A stretch of 64,000 nucleotides of DNA from Arthrinium phaeospermum (lineage: Eukaryota; Ascomycota; Sordariomycetes; Amphisphaeriales; Apiosporaceae), in the NCBI GenBank assembly GCA_006503535.1, contig QYRS01000005.1, forward strand, positions 3,100,001-3,164,000. Reading direction: 5' to 3'. The first letter of the stretch is position 1. Every line of letters starts with the position of its first letter. Of this stretch, positions 43,756-53,946 are shown one piece after another. The notes under the pieces are model-generated. The model was not told where the DNA came from. It ran no database searches and worked only from the letters and a program-made list of their open reading frames with translations. The position numbers and the translations under genes were made by a program.

Positions 43756-44653
43756 CTGGAGGTGGGTTAGCAGGGTTAGCAGGCCAAGTTTTTCTTCTCT
43801 TGCTCCTTTGGGGTTTCGGGAGCTTCACGATGATGCTTGGTGGAGGTGGAGGTTGGAGCTTCTTGTGGGATGGATGCGGGGTGTTGGCTCGTGGCGGCAG
43901 GGGTTTAGTGGGAAGCTCCAGGGGTCGGGGATAGCGGGGGCAGGGCGTTAGCTAGCCAGAGCTTGATGTTTTTATGTTTGGTCTTGCTTGCTGACTTGAC
44001 TTTTACTTACACGACATATTGTTCCTGGTTTCGTCGAAGCTCGCCGGAAAGCTCGTCGCTCAATTGGGTGGTGGTGGACGGGGATGATGATGGTGCAATA
44101 CAGCTTGGCAGATGGGGCAATGATCGTTTGATATATGTCCAAAGCTTCTGATCTGTTTTGGACGGGAGGATGATGCAGCGAACAACAAATACACAAGAGG
44201 GATCGCGTCTAGTTTAACAGCTGGAAAGTGTCGTGATTCAGGGCCGCGCAGCCGCGTTTCAAGGATCTCTCGGTCTAGGTGCCTGCCGCTATTGTTTCAG
44301 CACGGTCCCCCTCCTGCAATCGTCCCTACTGCCTACCTGGCTCCGATCATACAGATGCTGTCTTCACATGCGCCTGCATAAGGTACAGTACATATTGAGG
44401 TGAAGTGAAGGCAGATTAATAAGACTTATATTTACTGTTTTCCGGGGCGCATATGCATGAAGCATTAAGTCTAGCAAAACAACATGATGCAAGTTCGATA
44501 GCGACTCAACGCGCTTCCGCGCAGCTGCTGTGTCATTCATACTTCTCATGCAAGAGAGAAGGGGCAAGCAAGCAAGCACAGCAAAAGAAAGCATGCCATA
44601 CACCTCCCGTGTCACACCACCACAACTTATTCCTTTACACGCTCGGTCCAGTC
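43756..44653. other. Upstream region of DUF7053-like gene and 3' flank of F-box-like gene D
   Basis: The first 100-200 bases probably hold the missing first exon of the DUF7053-like gene. The rest has no gene. Confidence 0.4.
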
Positions 44654-46173
44654 TCACAGCCGCGACCACCCATCCCCCTCCCGATCCCCCCACATCCAAT
44701 GCGGCCCCAACCTGACCTCCACCCCGCCACGCCCAAACAGCCCCGCGAGCCCGGCCCTCTGCCCCGGTTCCAGCGTCTCCAGCTCCGGCAGGAACCGCCG
44801 CATGTACTCCCGCACCGTCCCCGGGTCCTCGGGCGCCACGTTGACCCTGACCGCGCGCAGCCGGGGAAACCGCCCCTCGCACGCGACCGCCTGCGCGAGC
44901 CGCTGCAGGTCCGGCACCAGCAGCGCGTCGAACTCGGGGAACTCGAGCACGCGCAGCGTCGGCTCCGGCAGCAGGTCGACCAATAGCCGTCGCTCCCCGC
45001 CGTCCGTGTTGTGGAGGGTTGTCGGTTTGGGGCCGATGGGCCAGAAGAGGTCCTCGGCGCTGAAGCTGACTTCGGCCAAGCGCGGGAAGGCGTCGCCGAG
45101 GTTGCCCCGGATAAGACGGGCATTCCGACGTCGCGCAGCCGGGCCGCGCACCAGAGGTTGAGCTCGAGGCGCTCGAGCGTGTCGCGCGCGACGGGGCGGA
45201 GGGCCTCGACGACCTGGCCCGGCGTGATGTCGTGGTAGTTGAAGACGGAGGCGGGCTTGTACATGTTGGGGCCCCCCTCGCTGTAGGCAAAGCGCCGGAG
45301 GCGGCGGCACGCGGAGAGGGCGTGGGTTAGTTCGGCGGCGTTGAAGTGGCCGTATTTGATGTTTAGACTCTGCAGGCTCGTGGGGAACTTTGGAAGCAGT
45401 GGTGAGCTCGAGACCTCTTCCCCTTCTTGGCGGGCGGTGTCCGTGTCGGTGGTGCTCGAACGACGACGACGACGACGGCTATTAGTAGGCTCGTGCCCCT
45501 GGCAGCTATACAACGTGAGGTCCCGCAATTCCGGCGCCAGCTCCATCAACGGCGCCACGCTGCCGAGCCGAAAGGCGTCGGGCCTCCCGCACGATCCCCG
45601 CGGGTCAAAGGTGTCGGGGTTCAGCACCATGTGCGTAAGCCTCTCCAGGCGCGGCAGGCACCCGCCCCGGTGCAGACAGCGAACCAGCCGGAGCGCCGCG
45701 TAGTGCCGCGCCTCGAAGTTCTGAAACTGCTCCAGATTCGGCAGCAGGAAGGGCAACAGCGCCGCCAGCGGCACGACGCCCCACTCCCGCTTCACGACCC
45801 GGTCGACACCGTAGCCGAACCGGAAGCGCTCCGCCACGGTCCGCCTCAGCAGCGAGGCGATCTCGTCGGCCGCGCTGCGCCGGCCGGCTTCATCGGTGGG
45901 GACGGCGATGATCAGTTGCAAAAATGTGACCAGCGCCGCCAGCCGCGGCGTCTCCAGCACGGTGCGGTAGAAGGCGGCGAACCGTCCCGCCCGGGCGACG
46001 TGGTCCTTGCGGCCGATGAAGATGCTGTAGCGCGCGTACAGGGCCGGCTCGGCGAACTCCCGCAGGGACTTGCACGATCGGCAGAGGCGCGACAGGGTGC
46101 GTTTGTCGTCCTCCAAGACTCCGCGTATGAGGTACCAGACCTCTGCAGGGAGCCAGGGCATTGTAGAACGCAT
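44654..46173 (-). CDS. F-box-like/LRR-like protein D, one frameshift
   Basis: Start 46173 (MRSTMPWLPAEVWYLIRGVL); Met-5 is an alternative. The F-box-like helix, then CRSCKSLREFAEPALYARY and LETPRLAALVTFLQLIIAV, follow the plan of copies A-C. LRR-like strands include LPNLEQFQNFEARHYAALRL, LERLTHMVLNPDTFD and FPTSLQSLNIKYGHFNAAEL. An Arg run is encoded by a GAC/ACG repeat near 45460. Near 45115 the frame shifts to RLIRGNLGDAFPRLAEVSFS, ending GDGWSRL at 44654. About 505 residues. Substrate unknown. Confidence 0.72.
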
Positions 46174-46645
46174 GATGCTTCAGTGCGAAGTCACAAGGCT
46201 GTCTGTACTTTCAATCTCAACAGGTAAGTGAGGATATCTCAACTGCATGAAAATAATGTGGCCTTTGGATGACAGGCTCAAGTGAAGATGAAGACGCGGT
46301 TTTGATGCAGTAGTAGTAATAGTCGTAGTTACGGGTGGCTCTGCTCGCCGAGCAAAAGCTAAAGCGTGCCCCTCACGATGTTGATCGTTTCTGTTAGCCG
46401 CACCAACCCAAATATGGGACGACAGGCACCACGGACACCAAAATGAACGCAGCAAGTCTCGATCTCGGGCATGTGTCCCGACAATACAAATCGCTATTAG
46501 AATGGGACAGAGCCCAATATGCCTACGTCGTAGCATGATGAAGTACTAGCACTAGGCAAGCCAACCCTCACCCCGTCCAGCCCGACTTGGTCATAACATA
46601 CATACCAATACTATAAGTAGTTGGTCTCTTAGACCGTAGATAGAA
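46174..46645. other. Intergenic
   Basis: Leader/promoter of F-box-like gene D and 3' flank of the coiled-coil gene. The 118-residue minus ORF here is taken as leader sequence, not a gene. Confidence 0.45.
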
Positions 46646-49162
46646 TCACAGCTTATTTATCCTCTTCCGGGCCACGTCCAGCACGCGCCCGAGCTCGTAG
46701 GAGATATCCGAGACGGCAAGCTTGGAGTCGTCCTCATCCGGCACGCCCTCAACATCCATCGCGCGGATCCTCGTCCGCATCGCCGTGCGGAGCTTGGACA
46801 TCTCGTAGTACATCGTGTCGAGAAAAGTGCCGGTGTCAAGGCTCGATAGTAATCCCGGGTCTACCCCGTTGGATAACGCACCATTGGATGGAGTAATAGG
46901 AGTTGCTGGCGGCGGTGGTGCCGCTCGATCGATCGCCTCGCGCGCCTGCAGGGCATCTTGTACTTGCCCGAGCTGCCGCTGCAGCTCAGCCAGCCGCGTC
47001 TCCGTAGAGTCATCGCTCCCCGCGCGCTGCGCCTGGCAGGCGCTGGAGTGCCGTTCCCATTGATCCCTGCATTCGCCAGCATGTTGATCTATTTGGTGCT
47101 GTAATCGATCCTCAACATCGCTGAATTGCTGTTGCACTTCCTGAGACCGTCTCTCGACTTCTGCAAAGTGCTGCCTATTCTGCAAATCCGCGTCTGCGAT
47201 TTGTTTCTTGACCTCCTCAACGGCCCTATTCGTCTGGCGAAAAAGCTCGCCGTCCGTCTCGCACTTCTGCCACAGCTCCTCCCGCACCTGCGCCGTGGCC
47301 TTGGAGGCGACGGAGGCGTCCTCGATTCTCGCGCGCCCCGCGTCCGATATATAATGCCCCAGCGTCGTCTTGACCTCTCTGACCTCCTTTGCAGTCGCTT
47401 CCACCCTCTCTTCGACGTGCTGGTTGACGGACGACTGCTGCTTCAGCTGCTCGCTGTGCCCCTTGGCTTTGTCGTGGAGGGACTGGAACTGGCGCGCATC
47501 GGAGGCGCGCCCGCCGCCCAGCTGCGCTTCTAGCTCCTCAATGCGCTTCCGGTCGGCCGCCCACGTTTCCATCAACTTCTTCTGCGAGTCCGCCGAGGCC
47601 TCGAGCGCTTCCAGTCGCACCTGGCGCTGTTCCAGACAGAGAAGAAGCTCGCGGATGGCGTCGACCGATTCGGCTGCGCCTTCTTCCTCGTCCTCTATCG
47701 GGAAATCCGTCTTTTCCACAAACAGTGAGTCTGACATGGCGTCGGGACTCCTGACCCTGTCGGCTACTTTGGCCGCTGCAGTATCATTGTTCTGACCCGA
47801 GTTGTGGGCCGGGGTAATTGATTCTGATAATAACTTCTCCGGTCCCACGGCGACTTCAATAGCGTCCAGGATCATTTCGTCTTTCTCCTCTTGACCAGCC
47901 ACCTTCTCGTTCCGCTGAGGCTCCTGGGCCGCCGGCGTGTCCTCAGCTATCGTGGGCTCGAATCGCGATTGGGTGTTCTCGTAGAGAGGTTGCTGAGTCT
48001 CAATCGGCGGAACAGTGGGGCGGCTGGGCCGAGGGGAGTTGCCAGTCGGTTCAGCGGCAAGTCGCTTGTTGGCCGTATCAGCGCCTTCAGACGGCTCGTC
48101 TCGTGATCGTTTTCGGGGGTTTTCGACGGGGTCGGATGGGTGCTTATAGGTATCGACCAGTTCGTCCAGCGACTGGACCGAGTGGGTCGGTTCCGGTTCT
48201 CGGGATACTGTCGCAGCAGTCGACTTCGCAGACAATTCACGCTGATGCGTCGCCGGCGCCGTCGGTGTTGTTGCCTTCTCTTTTGCAGCAGGTGTCGGCT
48301 CTTTCGGACGAGTCGGCGCTGGTGGCTTGGGGGGAAGCCCGGCCTTGGGTCCCCGGGGGGCCTCAATTTCTCTCGGCTGCCTGGGCTGGTCGAGAGACGA
48401 GCGTCGCGGGGGGCTAGGCGGTCGCCGGGAAGGGCTGGGTTGTCGGCGCGGAGGGCTGCGCGGTCGGGGCTCGAATCGGTCTCGTCGCTGCGTTTCCGAC
48501 CTTGGCGATGCCGAAAGCGGGCTCGGGAGGGGGTCGAGAAGCGCGGGGTGGCAGGAGCCGTCCTGGACCTGCTGAGAGTGCACGCCTTGGTTGGTCAGGA
48601 CGTAGTACAGCTTGCTCCGCCACTTGTCTTCGCGGCGGGCCCAGTCTGCCTTGGGAATGGGGGCGTGCTCGCCGGGGCGGAAGCGGTCCACAATCTCGGC
48701 CAGCTCGGCGATCTTGTTCGGGGGCTTGCCCGGCTTGGGGACCTTGGCCAGGCAGTGGCGGCGGCCGTCGCAGTAGAACTTGACGGTGTCCTCGAGGGTG
48801 TCGGCGCTGACGGTGGTGTCGAGCTTCAGGAGGGTGCGGACCTTGGCCCAGAAGCCGCGGCGGTCCCAGAACTCCTCGAAGAAGATGACGGCCTCGAACA
48901 GGACGCGCAGGGTGGTCTCGAAGCGCAGGTAGCTGTCGACCTCGCCGCGCGACTTGCGCCAGGGCATGAAGGCGGGCTTCTGCAGGAAGTCGCGGACGGC
49001 CTGGTGGGTGTCCATGGGCTCGCCATGGTAGAAGGAGAAGCCGGAAAGATGGAAGCGGCTGTAGTTGTCAGGGCGGACGCCGCTGGCGCGGGGCGCAGTT
49101 GGGGGGCCGCCGCCGGTGTTGGGGGAATGCTCCGAGTGGGCCAGATTGATGAATTTAGCCAT
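46646..49162 (-). CDS. Large coiled-coil protein of unknown function
   Basis: 838 residues from the Met at 49162 (MAKFINLAHSEHSPNTGGGP). Upstream in-frame sequence is open but not protein-like. Residues 30-190 form a globular, Trp/Phe-rich domain (FHLSGFSFYHGEPMDTHQAV, LRVLFEAVIFFEEFWDRRGF) that I do not recognise. Residues 195-400 are a disordered Pro/Arg/Ser-rich linker (RSPPRRQPSPSRRPPSPPRR) and a basic KRSRDE stretch, suggesting nuclear location. From about 540 to 780 there is a long heptad-type coiled coil (LEQRQVRLEALEASADSQKK, AEVERRSQEVQQQFSDVEDR). A short helical C-terminus follows. Intact reading frame. A structural or chromatin role is possible but only inferred. Confidence 0.75.
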   Translation of the reverse strand: MAKFINLAHSEHSPNTGGGPPTAPRASGVRPDNYSRFHLSGFSFYHGEPMDTHQAVRDFLQKPAFMPWRKSRGEVDSYLRFETTLRVLFEAVIFFEEFWDRRGFWAKVRTLLKLDTTVSADTLEDTVKFYCDGRRHCLAKVPKPGKPPNKIAELAEIVDRFRPGEHAPIPKADWARREDKWRSKLYYVLTNQGVHSQQVQDGSCHPALLDPLPSPLSASPRSETQRRDRFEPRPRSPPRRQPSPSRRPPSPPRRSSLDQPRQPREIEAPRGPKAGLPPKPPAPTRPKEPTPAAKEKATTPTAPATHQRELSAKSTAATVSREPEPTHSVQSLDELVDTYKHPSDPVENPRKRSRDEPSEGADTANKRLAAEPTGNSPRPSRPTVPPIETQQPLYENTQSRFEPTIAEDTPAAQEPQRNEKVAGQEEKDEMILDAIEVAVGPEKLLSESITPAHNSGQNNDTAAAKVADRVRSPDAMSDSLFVEKTDFPIEDEEEGAAESVDAIRELLLCLEQRQVRLEALEASADSQKKLMETWAADRKRIEELEAQLGGGRASDARQFQSLHDKAKGHSEQLKQQSSVNQHVEERVEATAKEVREVKTTLGHYISDAGRARIEDASVASKATAQVREELWQKCETDGELFRQTNRAVEEVKKQIADADLQNRQHFAEVERRSQEVQQQFSDVEDRLQHQIDQHAGECRDQWERHSSACQAQRAGSDDSTETRLAELQRQLGQVQDALQAREAIDRAAPPPPATPITPSNGALSNGVDPGLLSSLDTGTFLDTMYYEMSKLRTAMRTRIRAMDVEGVPDEDDSKLAVSDISYELGRVLDVARKRINKL

Positions 49163-50122
49163 GGCCAGTCGTCGACCTCGCGTAGGGCTGCATAAGTCAG
49201 TAGGCGGTTGTCTCACACACTCTTTGGATGAGGCGTCCGTCGGGCGTTTTGGAACGATTGGAGGCCTCGCTAAGAACGCATGCGGTGCAACGTCTTGGAG
49301 ATTGGTCCGCGAACTGCGCAATACTCTTCTGACTGGAGGTTTGACGCGTTTGGTTCCAATTGGGGGGGAAGAAAGTGTTTCTCGGTGCTTGGGAAAAAAA
49401 CGATTTGCGGGCAACGAAATGCCGGGAAGGACCTTGCACAGGCTAAAGAAGTAAGTACAAAAGTACCTGGATCTCGCAGCAGGGATTGTGGGGAGAGCAC
49501 CTTCCAAGTGGGACCAAGTGATCTCATCTGTCTAGACTGGTGGTGACTGGCAGATAACGGTGGATTGACGATCTACTGTAAACGGAGCGGCCCACGTTGG
49601 CCTTGTCCATGAAACCCCCTTTTGATTGTACCGTTATCTTGATCAATTGACAGGTCTGTTTCTTGTTATTCTCTTGCTACGTTATTCAAGCACTCGCCCG
49701 CCATCTGGACAATTGAGGCGGCATAGTTTCCCATTCGTTTGTGTCTGCATCTTTCATCAATGGATGCCTGTGCTTGAACTCCGTACCTCTTACTTCAATA
49801 GCTGTCGTGGGACCACTAACCGTTCTCTAGAACGCACTAGGAGAGTAGCTGGGAGCAGTTAGTAGGTAGGCCGCCTTGTAAGTGCACCTTAACCAAGTGC
49901 CGGGACATCAAGTCTACAATAAAAGGTGTACAAAAGCGGCAAAATTACAATTAGCAATTCAGTCTCATAACTGCACAGAGTGCCGTTTCATGATTAAATG
50001 ACACACGTCTAGCGGTTAGGGCTATGTAGCCCCCCCACCAGGTATATGCAGCCGCCCGCAGGCGATCGCCAACTGCCTCCTCGCAGAGACACCTCTGGAT
50101 GCTAAGACAGCGCAAGCATCAA
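49163..50122. other. Intergenic
   Basis: Promoter of the coiled-coil gene and downstream flank of the secreted-protein gene. No gene seen. Confidence 0.5.
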
Positions 50123-51716
50123 TCACTCAGTGCCCACCGTGGTCTTCAACAGCTTGTCGGGCCAATCGTCGACGACCTCGTACCCGAACCACTCGCCGTG
50201 GTGCGGGTTGGTGTTGCTGGTCGACAGCGCCACGGTGCCCTTCTCCAGTTCCTTCATCAGCAGCCACTCCTGCCAGTCGCTCCAGATGACGACGTCGTTG
50301 AAGAGCTGGTCCTGGTGCTCGGGGCCGAGGAACTTGTGGCTCGTGCAGTCCTTGGTCACGAAGACGGTCTTGAAGGCCTGGTACTGCGGGCTCCCGGTCG
50401 TCAGCGCCTGGCGCCACTCGTCGTCGTGGCCCTGGCTCTCGCCCTTGGCGATGTAGTTGGTGCAGGTGAACTTGCCGTCCACCCGCGCCCACTGCTCGTA
50501 GCTCTCCTTCCGCATCCAGTCGGAGCCCATGACCCCGCAGACGCTGGGCAACGGCGTTCTCGTCAGCCCGGTAATTAGGAGTGAGAGGGAAGAGGCCACG
50601 AGGGCACACTGCGCGAGGAAAGTGTTGACTTACCCACGGTAGATTGGTATAACATAGTAGCTGCCGCATTTATTGACTTGACATAGCGCTTGTGGTTAGC
50701 ATCGACTTCCTAAGAGACTCTTGGCCGCCAGTCGGTCCCCTGCGACCTTATGGGCTTTACTCGTAAACCCCCGGTCCCAAGCCTGCAGAGATCGTAGTTG
50801 GGGCATAAAATTCGGGCTTGGAAAATGGCGATTGGCTCTTACTGGTGTTCTTAGGACGGGAGGCCGAGTAGGTTGTTCCCACCGTCCATGAGTTGCCGGT
50901 GGATTGCTGTACGCTTACTTGCCAGTTCGTTTCCAGGCCCCTGGTCGTCGTGTCAGAGCTGCCTTCGTGGATGGTGTGGGAATGCGAATTTTCAAAGCCG
51001 ATGTTTATGCCGCCGTTGGCTACCCCATCCTTGCCGGCTCCAAGGTTCGCTCCCATGCTGAAACCTTTTGTGTGGCCCCGGTCCTCGCCATGTTCAGTCG
51101 TGTGCGAGGTCCCACTGCTTTCACTGCCGCCATACGATAGTCCGTTGGTCGTGGTGTCGGAGAAGTCGTGCGAGCGCGCGTCAGCAATGGTGCAGTCCTG
51201 GTACTCGCGGCAGTCCGGGGCCCCTTTGTAAGGCAACGGTCGCCCATAGTGCCAGAACCGTGTCGTGGCGCAGAAACTGTAATATTTCCACTCCTCCCCA
51301 AGCGGCGGGGGGAGCGGGATCTGCAAAACTTTCTCATCCTTGTCGGGGATATGTTTGCAAGTCACGTTCAGGTCGTAGTCTTTCATCGGGTAGCCGTGGG
51401 GGTCTTTCGGCACCAGCTTCACCCCATCCCCGGGGAAGGATTTCGCACAGGCCGGGGTGCTGTTGGACCGGAACGGGCTCTGGAGGAGGGCGTCAGCAAC
51501 AAACCGCATATAGAGTATAATCCAGGTGGGAATACATGTACGCACCCCGTCAAGGTCGGGCCGCAGGTTTATGGGCCCGGCTGCATGGATTTCGAAGCAA
51601 TCCGGTCCGCTTGATTGTCCTTCTTCGCCCGAGAGTTCATCGCTGCCGGCTGCCTTGACTAGTAAGCAGTGCAATAGGATAAAAAGTATGGGGTACCACT
51701 GAGACAGCCGTGGCAT
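50123..51716 (-). CDS. Secreted fungal protein with aerolysin-like Ser/Thr-rich segment (putative pore-former)
   Basis: The start at 51716 gives a signal peptide (MPRLSQWYPILFILLHCLLV, cleavage near AAGS). An intron removes 51545-51480 (GTGCGT to CTCCAG). The ectodomain has paired Cys (TPACAKSFP, DCREYQDCTIADA). It is followed by a long Ser/Thr/Gly-rich stretch with alternating polar residues (HDFSDTTTNGLSYGGSESSG, GGINIGFENSHSHTIHEGSS) of the kind that forms the membrane hairpin in aerolysin/ETX-MTX2-type proteins. Downstream exons probably continue after introns: CGSYYVIPIYRG near 50640-50675, then VCGVMGSDWMRKESYEQWAR to TTVGTE at 50123. I treat these as one gene because the last exon has no signal of its own. 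The exact third-intron donor is uncertain. Described as toxin-like only; no activity is shown. Confidence 0.5.
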
Positions 51717-52850
51717 CTTGTCAGTCTTCTTGTCACAACTGTTATAGGAGTTTTGAAAATGGTTTGGCTGGGTCAATAGAAGTGGAAAAGATGGGTTCAT
51801 GGTGTGCAGTATCCATAAGGCTAATATACCCAGCCTGTTCCGTCTCCAGAGACTGTAAAGCAGAGGGTTCACTCGTGCTCCTGCTATTGCACTAAGGCCG
51901 TTATCATCAAGGTCATGAACCAAGGTTGGCATGGGTTATCTTATCGGCTAGTCGAAGTTTCTGTGTTTTCTCTTGCTCAAGTCTTGTTTCAGATCGTCTG
52001 TCCGAAGTGTCGTCGTTCGTCGGTTTTGGGTATTGTACAGGAAGGTGTCTATGGGTGAAAGTGCCCCAGGGACACATAATGTTCGACCTACTGCCGTAGT
52101 CTAGTGTCCCGAGAAACCCGCTCAGGCCGTTCGTTGTCCTTGAGCAGTGGAGAAACGCTTGATCCAAATAGGTCATGGGACTCCCGTATCACTGGACCTT
52201 CAATATCCATATGCGCTGCATTCTCGGTGGGGTGAAGATTGGTGCGGAAGTGATGGCAGTGCCAATCAGAACGTCTACGGACCACCCGAGGTTAACGGGG
52301 GTGATCTCTAACTACAGCTCGAGAGCATGTGCATGTGAAGGAGAGCAAGTTCAAGAGCGAAGCCTCAAAAATAAACCAAACCAACAGATGCCTGCATTGA
52401 TAATTACTTCACTATGGGTTCAGACGCCCCACGCAGGGTAAAGCGTTTCGTCAACATCTTGTTGACTAGCGACATCAGCCAGGAGCGAAAGCTCCGACTA
52501 TCCCTATCCTCAAACTTGACCAATAGAAACATCTGATTCCTGGCTCGCGAGTGATATTGAGCAGCGGAAATCTCTCAACGCCTAACGGTGGCGAGCACCC
52601 ATCCGGGACGAGATAAACAAACCACGTTTGCAACGGGCCCAAACCTTCCCCACCACTCCGGCATCGAGCAAGTAGCCCGCACGGTGAACTGGACGACGTC
52701 GTCCCGGGGAAAACACTCCGACCATGGATGAAATATTTAGCTAGGACTGATCAGCTCCCTCTCTCGTTCCTGACGCCTGTTCTCCTTGCATTCCGTTCCA
52801 AATACACCGACAATCCGCTACACCATCAATCGACCAATCGACCAAAGAAC
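51717..52850. promoter_or_regulatory. Divergent promoter of two secreted-protein genes
   Basis: 1.1 kb between head-to-head starts at 51716 (minus) and 52851 (plus). No gene. Shared regulation is plausible. Confidence 0.45.
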
Positions 52851-53566
52851 ATGAAGATCGCACAACTCGCTTGGCTTGTCGGTGCCTGTGGCCGCCTAGC
52901 AGTCGCCGCCACCCACGGCTTGAAGCCAGACCCAGACAACAATCCCAATTGGCCCAACGCCTGGATCCAGGTCTGCAACGGTGTCAACTACACCCAGGAA
53001 TGCGGAAAGGTCGACATGACCGACAAGTATCTGGGAAAGTGCAGTGAGTACCAAGTCCCTACATTTCTACAGCGTCATCTTTGCTGGAATGCTCACGGTT
53101 CTTCGATAAGAAAACATCCCCTACGGCGTCTTCTACGACAAAGTCCTGTCCGCCAAAACCGGCGGCTCTTTCCACGGCGGCTGCTGCGAGTTGTTCGAGT
53201 AAGTCCATTGCCAGGCATCCCCGAAACATAATAATAGCCAAGAAGACCCATCCGTTACTGACAAGGTGCGGGCCACCCGCCCGCCGCTGCAGGGGCGTCA
53301 ACTGCGTCGGGAACCGCGTCAAGTTCCAGCAAGAGGCCCCCAGCCTCTGGCACCGCTGCGGATTCGAGGGGAGCACCGTGACCAAGCCGACGAACGGGAC
53401 GGCGAATAATGATACGGTGCCGACGGAGTGGGAGGAGCGGCCCAGCCTGCTCGAGGGCAAGACGAAGAGCTTTGCTTGCTACAAGCCCGAGTACTGCCAA
53501 GCGCTGCAAAAGGTTTACAACGGCACGACTTGTAGACAGATTCGTCCGTACTCGGAGTTTTTCTAG
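52851..53566 (+). CDS. Secreted cysteine-rich protein, effector-like
   Basis: Exons 52851-53043, 53111-53198 and 53266-53566 join in phase to 193 residues with no break. The signal peptide is MKIAQLAWLVGACGRLAVAA. The mature protein has about eleven Cys (NGVNYTQECG, GGCCELFE, RRCRGVNCVGN, LWHRCGFEG, FACYKPEYCQALQ, TTCRQIR). It has NYT and several NGT N-glycosylation sites. No family recognised. Size, Cys number and secretion suit an extracellular effector or cell-wall protein. It is divergent from the secreted toxin-like gene. Confidence 0.75.
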
Positions 53567-53946
53567 TTGCACACGCCCTCAAAGATGGACGAGCTGGGAT
53601 GAAGTGGCCATTATTAATGTCAAATATGTTCGCAGTTTCGTTGCAGTTCAGCATGTACCCGATATTACTAATAATTCCCGGATGGAAGATCAACGAAGTT
53701 GTACCATGAATTCAGGGGGAGCTTATCGCAATAAGGATCTCAATCCTGGCCCGACCCCGCTCTGCTCTGCATGACTGGTGGTGTCATCATGGGCAATGGC
53801 GCTCATGGTTGCGTAAGCATGCAGGCAGCCGTATTAGTCAAAAGGGGGTTCTATAACAACATCTCTTTCCCGTCTTCTTTCAATGTTTGCCAGAGCGAGG
53901 TCTTCACTCTAGTTTCCTACAAGTCGTGTAATGTGACAGATAAAGG
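53567..53946. other. Intergenic
   Basis: 3' flank of the secreted protein and promoter of the amidase. No gene. Confidence 0.5.

Noticed and set aside
43266..43934. Plus-strand ORFs over the DUF7053-like gene
   Set aside because: Shadows; the minus strand carries the recognisable protein.
46180..46536. 118-residue minus ORF with signal-like start
   Set aside because: Directly upstream of F-box-like gene D and better explained as its leader.
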